Below are positions 29,693 through 38,470 of a stretch of 64,000 bases of DNA, one piece after another. How positions within the stretch are numbered: position 1 is the first letter of the stretch; each line of letters starts with the position of its first letter. The notes under the pieces are model-generated. The model was not told the DNA's origin and searched no databases. It saw only the letters and a program-made list of their open reading frames with translations. The position numbers and the translations under genes are program-made. The stretch spans positions 1-64,000 of the forward strand of contig MKWG01000024.1 in NCBI GenBank assembly GCA_001899685.1. Direction: 5' to 3'. This DNA is from Sphingobacteriales bacterium 44-15. Its GTDB lineage: Bacteria > Bacteroidota > Bacteroidia > Chitinophagales > Chitinophagaceae.

Positions 29693-30396
29693 GGCAGGAT
29701 AGTTCTGAGCAATAAGAAAAACATTATCTGTATAAGCAAGAGATGTATTGCAAACCTGTTGGATTTATTGAAAGGGCAGGCTGAAAACACAAAAAGCAAT
29801 GCCACACTGACAATAAACCAGCTGAGATAGTTGAATACCGGAACGGCTGCAGAAGGCGCCCATTGCCAGTAACCCAGGCGAATAGCAACAGGCTCCATGA
29901 TCCAGTCGAAAAAAGTAGCGAGCAAAGCGCCGTCTACGATCACGGATGCCCTGCCCCACCCGGCATATACAGCCCGCTGATCTTCCGGTACATTTTTCGC
30001 CATTCGCGAAACAACCGACACCATTGTAACCCCGCAGCAATATATGACGATAAACCAGTTGACGCCAATGATCAGCGGGATACCATCATAGCTTATACCC
30101 AATGCTGCTCCATAGCTATATTCCCCAAAGAGCCATCCGGTATGCACCCCGGTATATTCGGATAAAAAGCCGGCTACCATTACTATCCCCATGAAAAGAT
30201 AAAAAGACCGGTTACGCGAAGGCTGTGTCCAAAGCAACAACAGTAGCATTACCATCATGTTCATAGAAGTCAGCCTGGTAAATAATGCAGTATTGCCCCG
30301 GATAATTCCTGCTAATCCCACTGTGTGGAATAGTATAGCAAGGGAAGTGGCTATATAAACCCTGGGTTTAGTACCCGGAATGGGAAAAAATTTCAT
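29689..30396 (-). CDS. Carotenoid biosynthesis protein (DUF422, CruF-like)
   Basis: A 235-residue membrane protein with ~6-7 hydrophobic segments. SEYTGVHTGWLFGEYSYGAA, then GVNWFIVIYCCG, then DGALLATFFDWIMEPVA and YWQWAPSAAVPVFNYLSWF, match the DUF422/CruF family, whose studied members hydrate the psi-end (1',2') of carotenoids. I used the ATG at 30396 (MKFFPIPGTKPRVY), since the longer frame from 30495 adds residues unlike the family. It is translationally coupled to crtY. Confidence 0.87.
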   Translation of the reverse strand: MKFFPIPGTKPRVYIATSLAILFHTVGLAGIIRGNTALFTRLTSMNMMVMLLLLLWTQPSRNRSFYLFMGIVMVAGFLSEYTGVHTGWLFGEYSYGAALGISYDGIPLIIGVNWFIVIYCCGVTMVSVVSRMAKNVPEDQRAVYAGWGRASVIVDGALLATFFDWIMEPVAIRLGYWQWAPSAAVPVFNYLSWFIVSVALLFVFSACPFNKSNRFAIHLLLIQIMFFLLLRTILP

Positions 30397-30504
30397 AACT
30401 GATCTGTGCACTGTAATGCAGCATGAAATTACAGAACGAATAGCATTGAAAAATATAAAGCTCCTAAAGAAAATGCGGTGTCCGGTGCACCGCATTTTTA
30501 ATTT

Positions 30505-30555
30505 AATGGTGAACGTGTGAGGTGAAATGTTATCTCATGCCTCACCTCTCACGTT
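30505..30555. repeat. GTGA/TCAC heptamer repeat
   Basis: A short inverted tract (GTGAACG, GTGAGGT then CTCACC, CTCACG) between the 87-aa gene and the CruF-like gene. Confidence 0.7.
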
Positions 30556-30585
30556 AATATAACAGTATTATCAATCAACCACAGA

Positions 30586-30849
30586 TCACGCCGCTTCCTT
30601 CATCCTGCTTATGTGCTTAAGCCTGCCGGCAATGGCTTGTTCAATTTCTCCGGGAATATCCGGGTTACGATGGTCATGCATGATCGTGAAACGGCTCCTG
30701 TCGTTGTTCCACCCAAATACGCACACGGGGCTATCGTTGACGCTTACCCGGTATCTCAGTTTTTCCTGTCCGTTCAAATATTCCGTTGCGCGCACCTGGT
30801 ATATATTTCCGCCGGACAATATTTCAAATTTTTCAGTTACTAATCTCAT
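30586..30849 (-). CDS. Hypothetical protein (87 aa)
   Basis: An 87-residue protein starting MRLVTEKFEILSGGNIYQVR and ending LKHISRMKEAA. There is no signal peptide or membrane segment; the first two thirds read as alternating beta strands (KLRYRVSVNDSPVCVFGWN) followed by a helix. I do not recognise a family. The ATG at 30849 was chosen over an in-frame TTG at 30858. It lies 189 bp upstream of the carotenoid pair, separated by a heptamer repeat. Confidence 0.65.
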   Translation of the reverse strand: MRLVTEKFEILSGGNIYQVRATEYLNGQEKLRYRVSVNDSPVCVFGWNNDRSRFTIMHDHRNPDIPGEIEQAIAGRLKHISRMKEAA

Positions 30850-31251
30850 ACAATTCAATTTTTAGGTTCAACAATTTTTATTTCAACGAGCAATTGCTTT
30901 TCGGTACAGAAAGTTCAATAAGTATGCCAGCGTATGGTAGTATAAATGTTAAATAGCATAAATGCATATATAATCAATTGTCTTATTATCAATTTCATAT
31001 TATTGCGTATAATCATTCATTGTATACACCTGGAAGGAGATCATTTAGAAACATGAATTCCTTTGAAATAAAACAGCATATTATGACCGTTCTCTTCAAA
31101 TTGATGATGTAACTTTGTATTCCGTTAAAGGCAAAGATTTGCAGGCATGCAATAAAGAATATGTCCTGCTTTTTCAGATACTTTGCCACTTCTCAGAGAT
31201 GCCTTGCTTTTCATGTGAATTACTTTTATCAAAGGAAATTTTGAACAGCGT
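30850..31251. other. Gene-free divergent region before mqo
   Basis: A 402-bp AT-rich gap. It contains a TAACTTTG box at 31110-31117, a fair -7 match that could serve mqo with a ~130-nt leader. The opposite-strand frames at ~31125-31437 overlap the mqo start and have no protein features. Confidence 0.5.
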
Positions 31252-32769
31252 ATGAGCAAGTCCGTTATTAAAGAAAATGATCCTGATGTGGTATTGATCG
31301 GCGCCGGTATTATGAGTGCCACTTTGGGTGTGATGCTGAAAGAGCTTCAGCCGGATATCACGATCCACGTTATAGAAAGGTTGCATACTGTAGCGGCGGA
31401 GAGTTCCGATGCGTGGAACAACGCAGGCACGGGGCATTCGGCATTTTGTGAATTAAACTATACACCGGAAAGAGAAGACGGCTCTATTGATTGCAGCAAA
31501 GCCATTAAAATTGCCGGGCAATTCCTTCAGAGCCGGGAATTCTGGACTTACCTGCTGGATAAGCAATATATCAGCAACCCGCACGACTTCATCCATACTG
31601 TTCCGCACATGAGCTTTGTGCATGGGGAAGAAAACGTAACCTACCTGAAGAAAAGATATGAGGCATTGCTGCAATACCACCTTTTTGAAGGAATGGAATT
31701 TTCAGAAGATACTGCAATGCTGAAAGAATGGATACCGCTGGTAATGGAGGGGCGCGACGTTTCAGAAAAAGTGGCTGCTACAAGAATGGATGTGGGAACC
31801 GATGTAAATTTCGGTGCGCTCACCAGAAAATTGTTCCGCTATCTTTTTGATAAGCCTGAGGTAAAGCTGCTGCTGGCGCATGAAGTATTCGACCTGGAGC
31901 AGGGTGAGGACAGCCGTTGGAAAATACAGGTAAAAAACCTGACTACCGGGAAGAAAAGGACTATTACAACAAAATTTATTTTCATAGGCGCAGGAGGAGG
32001 CTCGCTACCTCTGCTTGAAAAGTCGGATATACCTGAAAGCAAGGGTTATGGCGGCTTCCCGGTAAGCGGTCAGTGGCTGATTTGCAACAATCCTGCTGTT
32101 ATTGAAAAGCATGATGCCAAGGTATACGGCAAGGCTGCCGTAGGCTCTCCACCCATGAGCGTTCCTCACTTAGATACACGTATTATTGACGGGAAAAAAT
32201 CTCTGCTGTTTGGCCCTTATGCCGGGTTTTCTACAAAGTTTTTAAAGAATGGTTCATTTTGGGACCTGCCTTCCTCTATTAAGATCAGCAATATCAAGCC
32301 GATGATGATGGCAGGCATCCACAATATTTCTCTCACCAAATACCTGATCGATCAGGTAAGCCAGTCTCCCGAAGACAGGCTGGAAGCGCTGAAAGAGTAC
32401 CTTCCGCTTGCAGCAATGAATGACTGGGACCTGGAAGTAGCGGGACAACGGGTGCAGGTAATAAAAAAAGATGAGGAAGAAGGCGGTATACTTGAATTTG
32501 GCACTGAGGTGGTAAACGCTGCAGACGGCACCATTGCCGCATTGCTCGGAGCATCCCCCGGAGCCTCTACGGCTGTTTCTATTATGACAGACCTGCTGAA
32601 CCGTTGTTTCCCTAAACAAATGAAAACACGGCAATGGCAGGAAAAGCTGGAAGAAATGATACCTTCTCTCCATAAATCCCTCTCCGGTGACAAGGATCTC
32701 TGCAGGCAGATCCGTGAAAGAACGGGCAAAGCGCTGGAACTGGTTGAGGAAGAAGCGGTACCGGGATGA
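31252..32769 (+). CDS. mqo: Malate:quinone oxidoreductase
   Basis: A 505-residue FAD-dependent peripheral membrane enzyme oxidising malate to oxaloacetate with electrons passed to quinone. DVVLIGAGIMSATLGVMLKE is the N-terminal FAD motif, and AWNNAGTGHSAFCELNYTP, then GFPVSGQWLICNNP, then LFGPYAGFSTKFLK are family signatures. It would replace or supplement NAD-dependent malate dehydrogenase in the TCA cycle. It stands alone; the 3' end abuts a long inverted heptamer repeat shared with serS. Confidence 0.96.
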   Translation: MSKSVIKENDPDVVLIGAGIMSATLGVMLKELQPDITIHVIERLHTVAAESSDAWNNAGTGHSAFCELNYTPEREDGSIDCSKAIKIAGQFLQSREFWTYLLDKQYISNPHDFIHTVPHMSFVHGEENVTYLKKRYEALLQYHLFEGMEFSEDTAMLKEWIPLVMEGRDVSEKVAATRMDVGTDVNFGALTRKLFRYLFDKPEVKLLLAHEVFDLEQGEDSRWKIQVKNLTTGKKRTITTKFIFIGAGGGSLPLLEKSDIPESKGYGGFPVSGQWLICNNPAVIEKHDAKVYGKAAVGSPPMSVPHLDTRIIDGKKSLLFGPYAGFSTKFLKNGSFWDLPSSIKISNIKPMMMAGIHNISLTKYLIDQVSQSPEDRLEALKEYLPLAAMNDWDLEVAGQRVQVIKKDEEEGGILEFGTEVVNAADGTIAALLGASPGASTAVSIMTDLLNRCFPKQMKTRQWQEKLEEMIPSLHKSLSGDKDLCRQIRERTGKALELVEEEAVPG

Positions 32770-32776
32770 GAGGAGA

Positions 32777-32918
32777 GTGAATGGTGAAGAGGCAATAGTG
32801 AATGGTGAGACGACAAACGTGAAACGTGAGAAGACAGGCGTGAGGGTCATTCACCTTTATCTTCTCACGTCTCACCATTCACGTTTGTCGTCTCGCATTT
32901 GTCGTCTCACCATTCACC
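32777..32918. repeat. Long inverted heptamer repeat between mqo and serS
   Basis: About ten GTGANNN/GACAAAC heptamers on the left are answered by about ten complementary heptamers on the right, filling the entire convergent gap. It is the largest single copy of the family and the easiest to fold into one long stem. Confidence 0.88.
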
Positions 32919-32921
32919 TGT

Positions 32922-34199
32922 TCAGCTAATGATCTTTTCTCCGAAATAAGAGTGCAATATTTCAGGCAATATGATGCCGGACTCGGTTTGATTGTTTTCG
33001 AGCAGGCAGGCTAATATGCGGGGAAGCGCCAGTGAGCTGCCGTTGAGCGTGTGCGCTAAAATGTTCTTTCCTTTTTCTTCCTTCGACTTGAAACGGATCT
33101 TTGCCCGGTTGGCCTGGTATGCTTCAAAATTGCTGACGGAGCTTACTTCCAGCCAGCGGTCCTGCGCTGCGCTGTATACTTCAAAATCGTAGGTAAGCGC
33201 TGAAGTGAAGCTCATATCTCCCCCGCAGAGCTTAAGAATGCGGTAAGGAAGCTGCAGTGTATTCACCAGTTTTTCCACGTGAGCCACCATTTCTTCCAGC
33301 ACATCATAGCTTTTATCGGGATGCACTATCTGCACAATTTCTACTTTCTCAAACTGGTGCACCCTGTTGAGCCCGCGGACATCTTTACCAAAGCTGCCGG
33401 CTTCCCTGCGGAAACAGGGAGAATAGGCCGTCATTTTTACGGGCAGCTCCTCTTCCTTAAGAATTTCATCCCGGTAAATATTGGTGACCGGCACTTCGGA
33501 AGTTGGGATCAGGTAAAAATTGTCTGCAGGCATATAATACATCTGCCCCTCTTTGTCGGGGAGCTGTCCTGTTCCGTAAGCGGAAGCTTCATTTACCATA
33601 AAAGGCGGGAGATATTCCATGTACCCCGCCTGCGTATTATAATCAAGGAAATACTGCACTAATGCTCTTTGCAGCTTTGCTCCCCTGCCTTTGTATAAAG
33701 GGAACCCGCTGCCTGTGATCTTGGCGCCTGTTTCAAAATCCACCAGCCCGTATTTTTTAATAAGCTCCCAATGCGGTATGGCTGTTGCAGCAAGATTAGG
33801 TTTTGTGCCTCCTTCCTTTACCACAACATTATCTTCCGGGGTCTTCCCTTCAGGTACCTTTTCCGAAGGCAGGTTGGGCAGCTTTATCAGCTCCTCCTGT
33901 AATTGCGTTTCGGTGGCAGCAATTTTTTCACTGATACTGTTTATTTCCTGCTTACAGGATGCAACTATCTGTTTGGCATTCTCTGCAGCCTCTTTTTCTC
34001 CTTTGGCTATATACTGCCCGATCATCTTAGAGGTGCTGTTCACTTCCGATTGCCTGGTATCAAATTCGAGCTGGAGCTTTTTACGGGTATCATCCAGGGC
34101 GATGATCTTATCTACCAGGCTGATATCGGCAAAATGCTTCACCGCCAGCCTTTTTTTAACCCAATCCGTATGCTGCCTGAGCGTATTTACCTGTAGCAT
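32922..34199 (-). CDS. serS: Seryl-tRNA synthetase
   Basis: A 425-residue class II synthetase. The N-terminal coiled-coil arm (~30-105) is clear. Motif 2, SPCFRREAGSFGKDVRGLNR, and motif 3, LNGSSLALPRILACLLEN, are present, with the TSEVPVTNIYRDE serine-binding segment. I prefer the ATG at 34199 (MLQVNTLRQ) to 34205. A TACCTTTG box lies 17 nt upstream (34224-34217). Confidence 0.97.
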   Translation of the reverse strand: MLQVNTLRQHTDWVKKRLAVKHFADISLVDKIIALDDTRKKLQLEFDTRQSEVNSTSKMIGQYIAKGEKEAAENAKQIVASCKQEINSISEKIAATETQLQEELIKLPNLPSEKVPEGKTPEDNVVVKEGGTKPNLAATAIPHWELIKKYGLVDFETGAKITGSGFPLYKGRGAKLQRALVQYFLDYNTQAGYMEYLPPFMVNEASAYGTGQLPDKEGQMYYMPADNFYLIPTSEVPVTNIYRDEILKEEELPVKMTAYSPCFRREAGSFGKDVRGLNRVHQFEKVEIVQIVHPDKSYDVLEEMVAHVEKLVNTLQLPYRILKLCGGDMSFTSALTYDFEVYSAAQDRWLEVSSVSNFEAYQANRAKIRFKSKEEKGKNILAHTLNGSSLALPRILACLLENNQTESGIILPEILHSYFGEKIIS

Positions 34200-34216
34200 C
34201 CTCAAAAAATTTCACG

Positions 34217-34224
34217 CAAAGGTA
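34217..34224 (-). promoter_or_regulatory. serS -7 box TACCTTTG
   Basis: Exact TAnnTTTG match on the minus strand, 17 nt before the serS start, giving a short leader. Confidence 0.55.
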
Positions 34225-34294
34225 ATTGTTAGTGCATACTCTTAAAAATCTGAATAACATTCCATATTGAAATGCGCCCGCGCACTTCTTTGCC

Positions 34295-34302
34295 TACCTT
34301 TG
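34295..34302 (+). promoter_or_regulatory. -7 box TACCTTTG of the 118-aa gene
   Basis: Exact TAnnTTTG match 5 nt before the ATG at 34308. It fixes that ATG as the start and predicts a very short or absent leader; the ATG at 34272 lies upstream of the box. Confidence 0.6.
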
Positions 34303-34307
34303 CAGCC

Positions 34308-34664
34308 ATGAACAATATGGATAGCGATCTCCAGGTACGCTGGTGGAATCTTGAAGCCCAACTCGTGGAGCGGTTTAATAAAAAACCCGATATGGAAGCC
34401 ATCCTTTTCCTGATCGGTATCCAGGAGCTTGGAGATATACGGGCAAAGTTTACCAAGGAACAGAAGCAGGACCTGATGCATGTGGCGGTATGTACGCTCT
34501 TTTCGCAAAGCGGTTATTATGAGCTTGAAAAAGTAGATGAGGACGGCTGGCCTCATTTCAAACAATTAAAGCCCCTCCCGGCAATGAGCCTGCCCGAGCA
34601 GGAAAATTTTATGAAAGATCATGTATTGCTGTATTTTCAGACCAAAGGCTTTATTGATCAGTAA
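34308..34664 (+). CDS. Hypothetical protein (118 aa)
   Basis: A 118-residue soluble protein starting [20 protein letters not shown], with [20 protein letters not shown] and [20 protein letters not shown] as its most distinctive stretches. It has the look of a conserved Bacteroidota protein, but I cannot name a family with a function. It is divergent from serS and 161 bp upstream of gcvH. Confidence 0.75.
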   Translation: MNNMDSDLQVRWWNLEAQLVERFNKKPDMEAILFLIGIQELGDIRAKFTKEQKQDLMHVAVCTLFSQSGYYELEKVDEDGWPHFKQLKPLPAMSLPEQENFMKDHVLLYFQTKGFIDQ

Positions 34665-34677
34665 TTAATGCTGCAAA

Positions 34678-34765
34678 TATTTTCACGCGGAGCGCGCAAA
34701 GGAGCAACGGGTGCAAAGAAAAGATTGCTGCGATCGCCACTCCGCCGTGCCCGCTGCGAGAAACC
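34678..34765. repeat. Degenerate copy of the array GC-rich block
   Basis: TTTTCACGCGGAGCGCGCAA and the reversed CCGCTGCGAGAAACC resemble the third block of the ~120-bp units; the two ends are partly inverse. It lies before gcvH. Confidence 0.6.
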
Positions 34766-34825
34766 GGATTGTTTTACTTTTTTTCAAATGGTTTTTGTAA
34801 TCTTTGCAGCATTAAAATATGCATT

Positions 34826-35206
34826 ATGAATTTTCCTGAAAACCTGCGTTATACTAAAGATCATGAATGGATACGCCTGGAAGGCGACACTGCTATCATT
34901 GGCATTACTGAATTTGCACAGAGTGAATTAGGCGATATTGTATATGTGGAAATTGAAACGCTGGATCAGCACCTGGGTGCAGAAGCTGTTTTTGGAACAG
35001 TGGAAGCTGTAAAAACCGTAAGCGATCTTTTTCTGCCGGTAACAGGAACTATTATTGAAATTAACCCCGGGCTGAACAATAAGCCTGAGCTGGTGAACAG
35101 CGATCCATATGGAGAGGGCTGGATGATCAAGGTAAAAGTAGATAATCCTGCTGATGTGGATGCCCTGCTAACATCTGAAGCTTACAGCGTTCTTGTAGGA
35201 AACTGA
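34826..35206 (+). CDS. gcvH: Glycine cleavage system H protein
   Basis: A 126-residue lipoyl carrier. [20 protein letters not shown] at the start and [19 protein letters not shown], which holds the lipoylated lysine, identify it. It shuttles the methylamine group between the P, T and L proteins, none of which is nearby. The ATG at 34826 gives the usual N-terminus; the frame extends 57 bp further upstream without family support. The vanZ-like gene starts 7 nt after its stop. Confidence 0.96.
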   Translation: MNFPENLRYTKDHEWIRLEGDTAIIGITEFAQSELGDIVYVEIETLDQHLGAEAVFGTVEAVKTVSDLFLPVTGTIIEINPGLNNKPELVNSDPYGEGWMIKVKVDNPADVDALLTSEAYSVLVGN

Positions 35207-35212
35207 GCCGGT

Positions 35213-35629
35213 ATGACGATCAGCAGGTTGCTTAAAAAAATATGGCCGGCGCTCGCCTGGTCTGTTATGATTTTCGTCTTACTTATTATTCCCGGAAAAG
35301 AATTACCCCCGGGGCCGGAAATACCGTCTTTTGATAAGATCATTCACATGGTGCTTTTTGGAGCCCAGGTATGGCTTTGGAGCTATTATATTAAGCATGG
35401 AACAAATTTCCCCAAACACTTGTGGATTTTCTTGCTCATTTTTTTGCTTTCCTGCTTATATGGCATAGGAATGGAGTACTATCAAAAATACTTTGTGGCA
35501 AACCGCGCATTTGAAACAGGGGATATTCTGGCAGATATTGCCGGGTCGGCGATAGCTTTTCTGCTGTTCAGGAAAAGGCCGGGCAAAAAAATTGGCCTCT
35601 ATAGAAATAGAGGCCGCAACCAAAACTAA
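35213..35629 (+). CDS. VanZ-like family membrane protein
   Basis: A 138-residue protein with about four hydrophobic segments. IPSFDKIIHMVLFGAQVWLW, then YGIGMEYYQKYFVANRAFETGD and ILADIAGSAIAFLLF, fit the VanZ-like family, whose role outside teicoplanin resistance is unclear. It is probably cotranscribed with gcvH. The C-terminal basic tail is encoded by a perfect hairpin (35594-35615). Confidence 0.87.
   Translation: MTISRLLKKIWPALAWSVMIFVLLIIPGKELPPGPEIPSFDKIIHMVLFGAQVWLWSYYIKHGTNFPKHLWIFLLIFLLSCLYGIGMEYYQKYFVANRAFETGDILADIAGSAIAFLLFRKRPGKKIGLYRNRGRNQN
35594..35615. terminator. Perfect 9-bp hairpin overlapping the 3' end of the VanZ-like gene
   Basis: GGCCTCTAT, loop AGAA, ATAGAGGCC. On the plus strand it ends the gcvH-vanZ unit but lacks a T-run; on the minus strand it is followed by AATTTTTTTG, an intrinsic-terminator pattern. 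It lies inside the last codons of the gene. Confidence 0.6.
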
Positions 35630-35975
35630 CTGCTTATGAGAAAATTGACTGTTTTAAATCTCTTTATATTAAGACGCAAAACGGGATGATTTGTTTAATC
35701 CCTTTTTGTTAAATATTTCTAAAGATCTGTTTTAACTAACGTAATATACAAAATAAAATTGCAATTACAATGCCATTGTTATTTTGTTTTACAGGTACAA
35801 ATTTCCGACAAAAAACTATAGCCGTCTCTTAATAAATTGTAAAATCTTGTAGCACAGGTCTCTGCCGGAAAAGAAAACCGCCGGCCATCGTGTTTGTTAC
35901 CTGAGTGTTATCCGGAATTTCAATACCTTCAAAGCCGTATCTTTAAATGTAAACCTCCTGTAATTTCTTCGCCTT
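35630..35975. other. Gene-free region before the acyltransferase pair
   Basis: 346 bp, AT-rich. A 17-codon frame at ~35636 starting MRKLTVLNLF is too short to call. TATCTTTA at 35937-35944 is a fair -7 match for the next gene. Confidence 0.5.
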
Positions 35976-37139
35976 TTGAAACAAAGATTTTATGCTTTAG
36001 ATGTATTCCGCGGGGCTACAATAGCCCTGATGATCCTCGTGAACAATCCGGGAAGCTGGAAATACATTTATGCTCCCCTGGAGCATGCACCCTGGCATGG
36101 ATGCACCCCTACAGACCTGGTTTTCCCTTTTTTCCTGTTTGCGGTAGGGAATGCAATGGCATTCACTATCCCTGCCCTGCGACGGTCGGGCAACAGGGCT
36201 TTCTGGATGAAAACACTTAAGAGAACTGTATTGATCTTCGGTATTGGTCTTCTGCTCAATTGGTTCCCCTTCATAAAATATGACTCCGCGGGAGCGCTTG
36301 TAGCAAAGGGTTTTAATACTCTCAGGATATTAGGCGTGCTGCAGCGGATCGCTCTTTGCTACCTTTTTGCAAGTATTATTATCTATTATTTAAACCCTGC
36401 AAAAGCTTTCATCGCCGGCGTTGTGCTGCTATTGCTTTACTGGGGTATATGCCTTGCTTTCGGTAATGCTGCCGATCCCTACAGCCTCCAGGGCTGGTTT
36501 GGCACACCGATAGACAAAGCCATTCTCGGGGAATCCCACATGTATCACGGTGAAGGAGTGGCTTTTGATCCTGAAGGTTTCCCCAGCACTATCGCCGCCA
36601 TCACGCAGGTGATACTGGGCTATCTTGCAGGTGATTATATTGTACAAAAGAAAAATGCAATAGCCGGAACAGCCATGGCTGCTTCCTGGTATACGATCAT
36701 CGCTAATTTGTTTGTAGCCGGGGGACTGCTTGTCTTTACAGGATTTTGCTGGGATATGGTGTTCCCCATCAATAAAAAAATATGGACAAGCTCATTTGTA
36801 ATATATACGACCGGTATTGCCATAATGGTGCTGGCCACTTTGCTGCATCTGATAGAAGCAAACGGGCACAGGGGCGGATGGAGCAGGTTTTTTGAAGTGT
36901 TCGGCAAAAACCCGCTCTTTATTTTTGTGCTGAGCGGGGTATGGGTGAGGCTTTACGGATTAGTGCGCATTCCTGCCGATAACGGCTATGAAGGATTGGG
37001 CGGATGGATGTATAATCATGTTTTTGCACCCCTGTTTGGTAACATGAACGGCTCTTTGCTGTATGCCATATTCCATGTGATCATTTTCTGGGGCATTGCC
37101 TGGTGGCTGGATAAAAAGAAAATCTATATTAAAGTATAA
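35976..37139 (+). CDS. HGSNAT-like transmembrane acyltransferase, copy 1 (TTG start)
   Basis: A 387-residue protein with ~10-11 membrane segments of the heparan-alpha-glucosaminide N-acetyltransferase (DUF5009/DUF1624) family. RFYALDVFRGATIALMILVN opens the protein, PTDLVFPFFLFAVGNAM follows, and YHGEGVAFDPEGFPSTIAAI is conserved. No ATG is in frame before the conserved N-terminus, so the start is TTG at 35976. The family acetylates terminal glucosamine across a membrane in animals; the bacterial substrate is unknown, perhaps a cell-wall or imported amino sugar. It is followed after 12 bp by a paralogue. Confidence 0.88.
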   Translation: MKQRFYALDVFRGATIALMILVNNPGSWKYIYAPLEHAPWHGCTPTDLVFPFFLFAVGNAMAFTIPALRRSGNRAFWMKTLKRTVLIFGIGLLLNWFPFIKYDSAGALVAKGFNTLRILGVLQRIALCYLFASIIIYYLNPAKAFIAGVVLLLLYWGICLAFGNAADPYSLQGWFGTPIDKAILGESHMYHGEGVAFDPEGFPSTIAAITQVILGYLAGDYIVQKKNAIAGTAMAASWYTIIANLFVAGGLLVFTGFCWDMVFPINKKIWTSSFVIYTTGIAIMVLATLLHLIEANGHRGGWSRFFEVFGKNPLFIFVLSGVWVRLYGLVRIPADNGYEGLGGWMYNHVFAPLFGNMNGSLLYAIFHVIIFWGIAWWLDKKKIYIKV

Positions 37140-37151
37140 ATCCTGTTGGTT

Positions 37152-38273
37152 ATGACAAAACCCGATTCTCCCCGTTTCCTTGCACTGGATGTTTTGAGAG
37201 GTATGACGATCTGCTTTATGATCATCGTAAATACCCCGGGGAGCGGCGCTACCCCTTTTGCTCCTTTATTACATGCTGCATGGCATGGGTTTACGCCTAC
37301 AGACCTCGTATTCCCGACATTCCTGTTTGTAGTGGGAAACGCCATGAGCTTTTCTATGCCGAAATACAAACAGCTTGGCACCGGTACTGTGCTGGGAAAG
37401 ATATTCAAAAGAACATTCATCATTTTCCTTCTTGGCTACCTGATGTACTGGTTTCCCTTTTTCAGGGAAGTAAAGGGAGGCGGCTACGAATTTTTCCCTA
37501 TACAAAATACCCGCATACTGGGCGTGCTGCAGCGAATTGCTTTGTGCTATGGTATAGCAGCATTAATGATCCATTTTTTATCCAAAAAAGCAGTCTGGAC
37601 ATTAAGCGCCATTTTCCTCATAGGGTACTGGATCATCCTGTATGTGGGCGGGGATTATAATATGACGACTAATGCGGGGCATAAGCTGGATATGATATTA
37701 TTTGGAGAAAGCCACCTGTACCATGGGGAAGGCGTTGCCTTTGACCCTGAAGGATTGCTGAGCACCATGCCCACTATCGTCAACGTTGTGGCAGGCTATT
37801 ATGCGGGTGTTTTTATCCAGAAGAAAGGTAACAATTTTGAAACAGTTACCAGGCTGATGATCGCAGGTTTTGCATCCATGTGCCTTGCATATTTCTGGGA
37901 TTTTGTATTCCCTATCAATAAAAAACTATGGACCAGTCCCTTTGTATTATATACCGTGGGGCTTGATATGATAATACTCGGTATATTGATTTTTGTGACC
38001 GAAATTAAAGGTATGACCAAAGGCGCTTATTTCTTCCAGGTATTCGGTAAAAACCCGTTATTTATTTACCTCCTGTCCGAAATACTGGCTACCGTTCTTT
38101 TCACGATAAAGACAGGTCCCAAAACCAGCCTTTTCAACAGCATCAGCAATACTGTATTTCAAAAGATCCTTCCCGGTCCCTGGGGCTCATTGCTGTTTGC
38201 CCTTTGCTATATGATGTTATGCTGGCTGGTAGGCTACTGGATGGATAAGAGAAAAATATACGTGCGGGTATAA
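37152..38273 (+). CDS. HGSNAT-like transmembrane acyltransferase, copy 2
   Basis: A 373-residue paralogue of the preceding protein, with the same order of motifs: RFLALDVLRGMTICFMIIVN, PTDLVFPTFLFVVGNAM, YHGEGVAFDPEGLLSTMPTI, and the last segment LDKRKIY-type end (MDKRKIYVRV). I used the ATG at 37152, the first after the previous stop; the frame also contains an upstream TTG. The two are a tandem duplication that has diverged well, so they may form a heteromer or act on different sugars (inference). Confidence 0.9.
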   Translation: MTKPDSPRFLALDVLRGMTICFMIIVNTPGSGATPFAPLLHAAWHGFTPTDLVFPTFLFVVGNAMSFSMPKYKQLGTGTVLGKIFKRTFIIFLLGYLMYWFPFFREVKGGGYEFFPIQNTRILGVLQRIALCYGIAALMIHFLSKKAVWTLSAIFLIGYWIILYVGGDYNMTTNAGHKLDMILFGESHLYHGEGVAFDPEGLLSTMPTIVNVVAGYYAGVFIQKKGNNFETVTRLMIAGFASMCLAYFWDFVFPINKKLWTSPFVLYTVGLDMIILGILIFVTEIKGMTKGAYFFQVFGKNPLFIYLLSEILATVLFTIKTGPKTSLFNSISNTVFQKILPGPWGSLLFALCYMMLCWLVGYWMDKRKIYVRV

Positions 38274-38313
38274 ACACGACCGTTGCCACAAAAAACATTT
38301 CAATATTTTATTT

Positions 38314-38464
38314 CACTATTGCCTGCCCGACAAATATGAATAAGCGATTGAAATTCAGTTAATCGCCTCATCCCGGACCTCTTCCTGCCGGCAGGCAGGC
38401 TCGTGGAGAGGGTGCAGAACCTTCTGTCGTAAAGGGTTTCATTGATTTCAAGTTCTTTTAACCG
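38314..38464 (-). mobile_element. Copy C of the ~142-bp MITE-like element
   Basis: Read on the minus strand it follows the 21969-22110 copy through GGTTAAAA, ACCCTTTAC, AGGTTCTGC, CCCTCTC and GAGGCGATTAACTGAATTTC, and ends TTTGTCGGGCA...CAATAGTG. One end keeps a CACTATTG version of the inverted end; the other is lost where it abuts the epimerase stop. It lies between convergent genes. Confidence 0.78.
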
Positions 38465-38470
38465 CGCAGC

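Noticed and set aside
31125-31437. Minus-strand frames opposite the mqo start
   Set aside because: They overlap the mqo coding region antisense and have no promoter or recognisable motif.
35636-35689. 17-codon frame starting MRKLTVLNLF
   Set aside because: Too short and without a promoter; its signal-like start may be coincidence.
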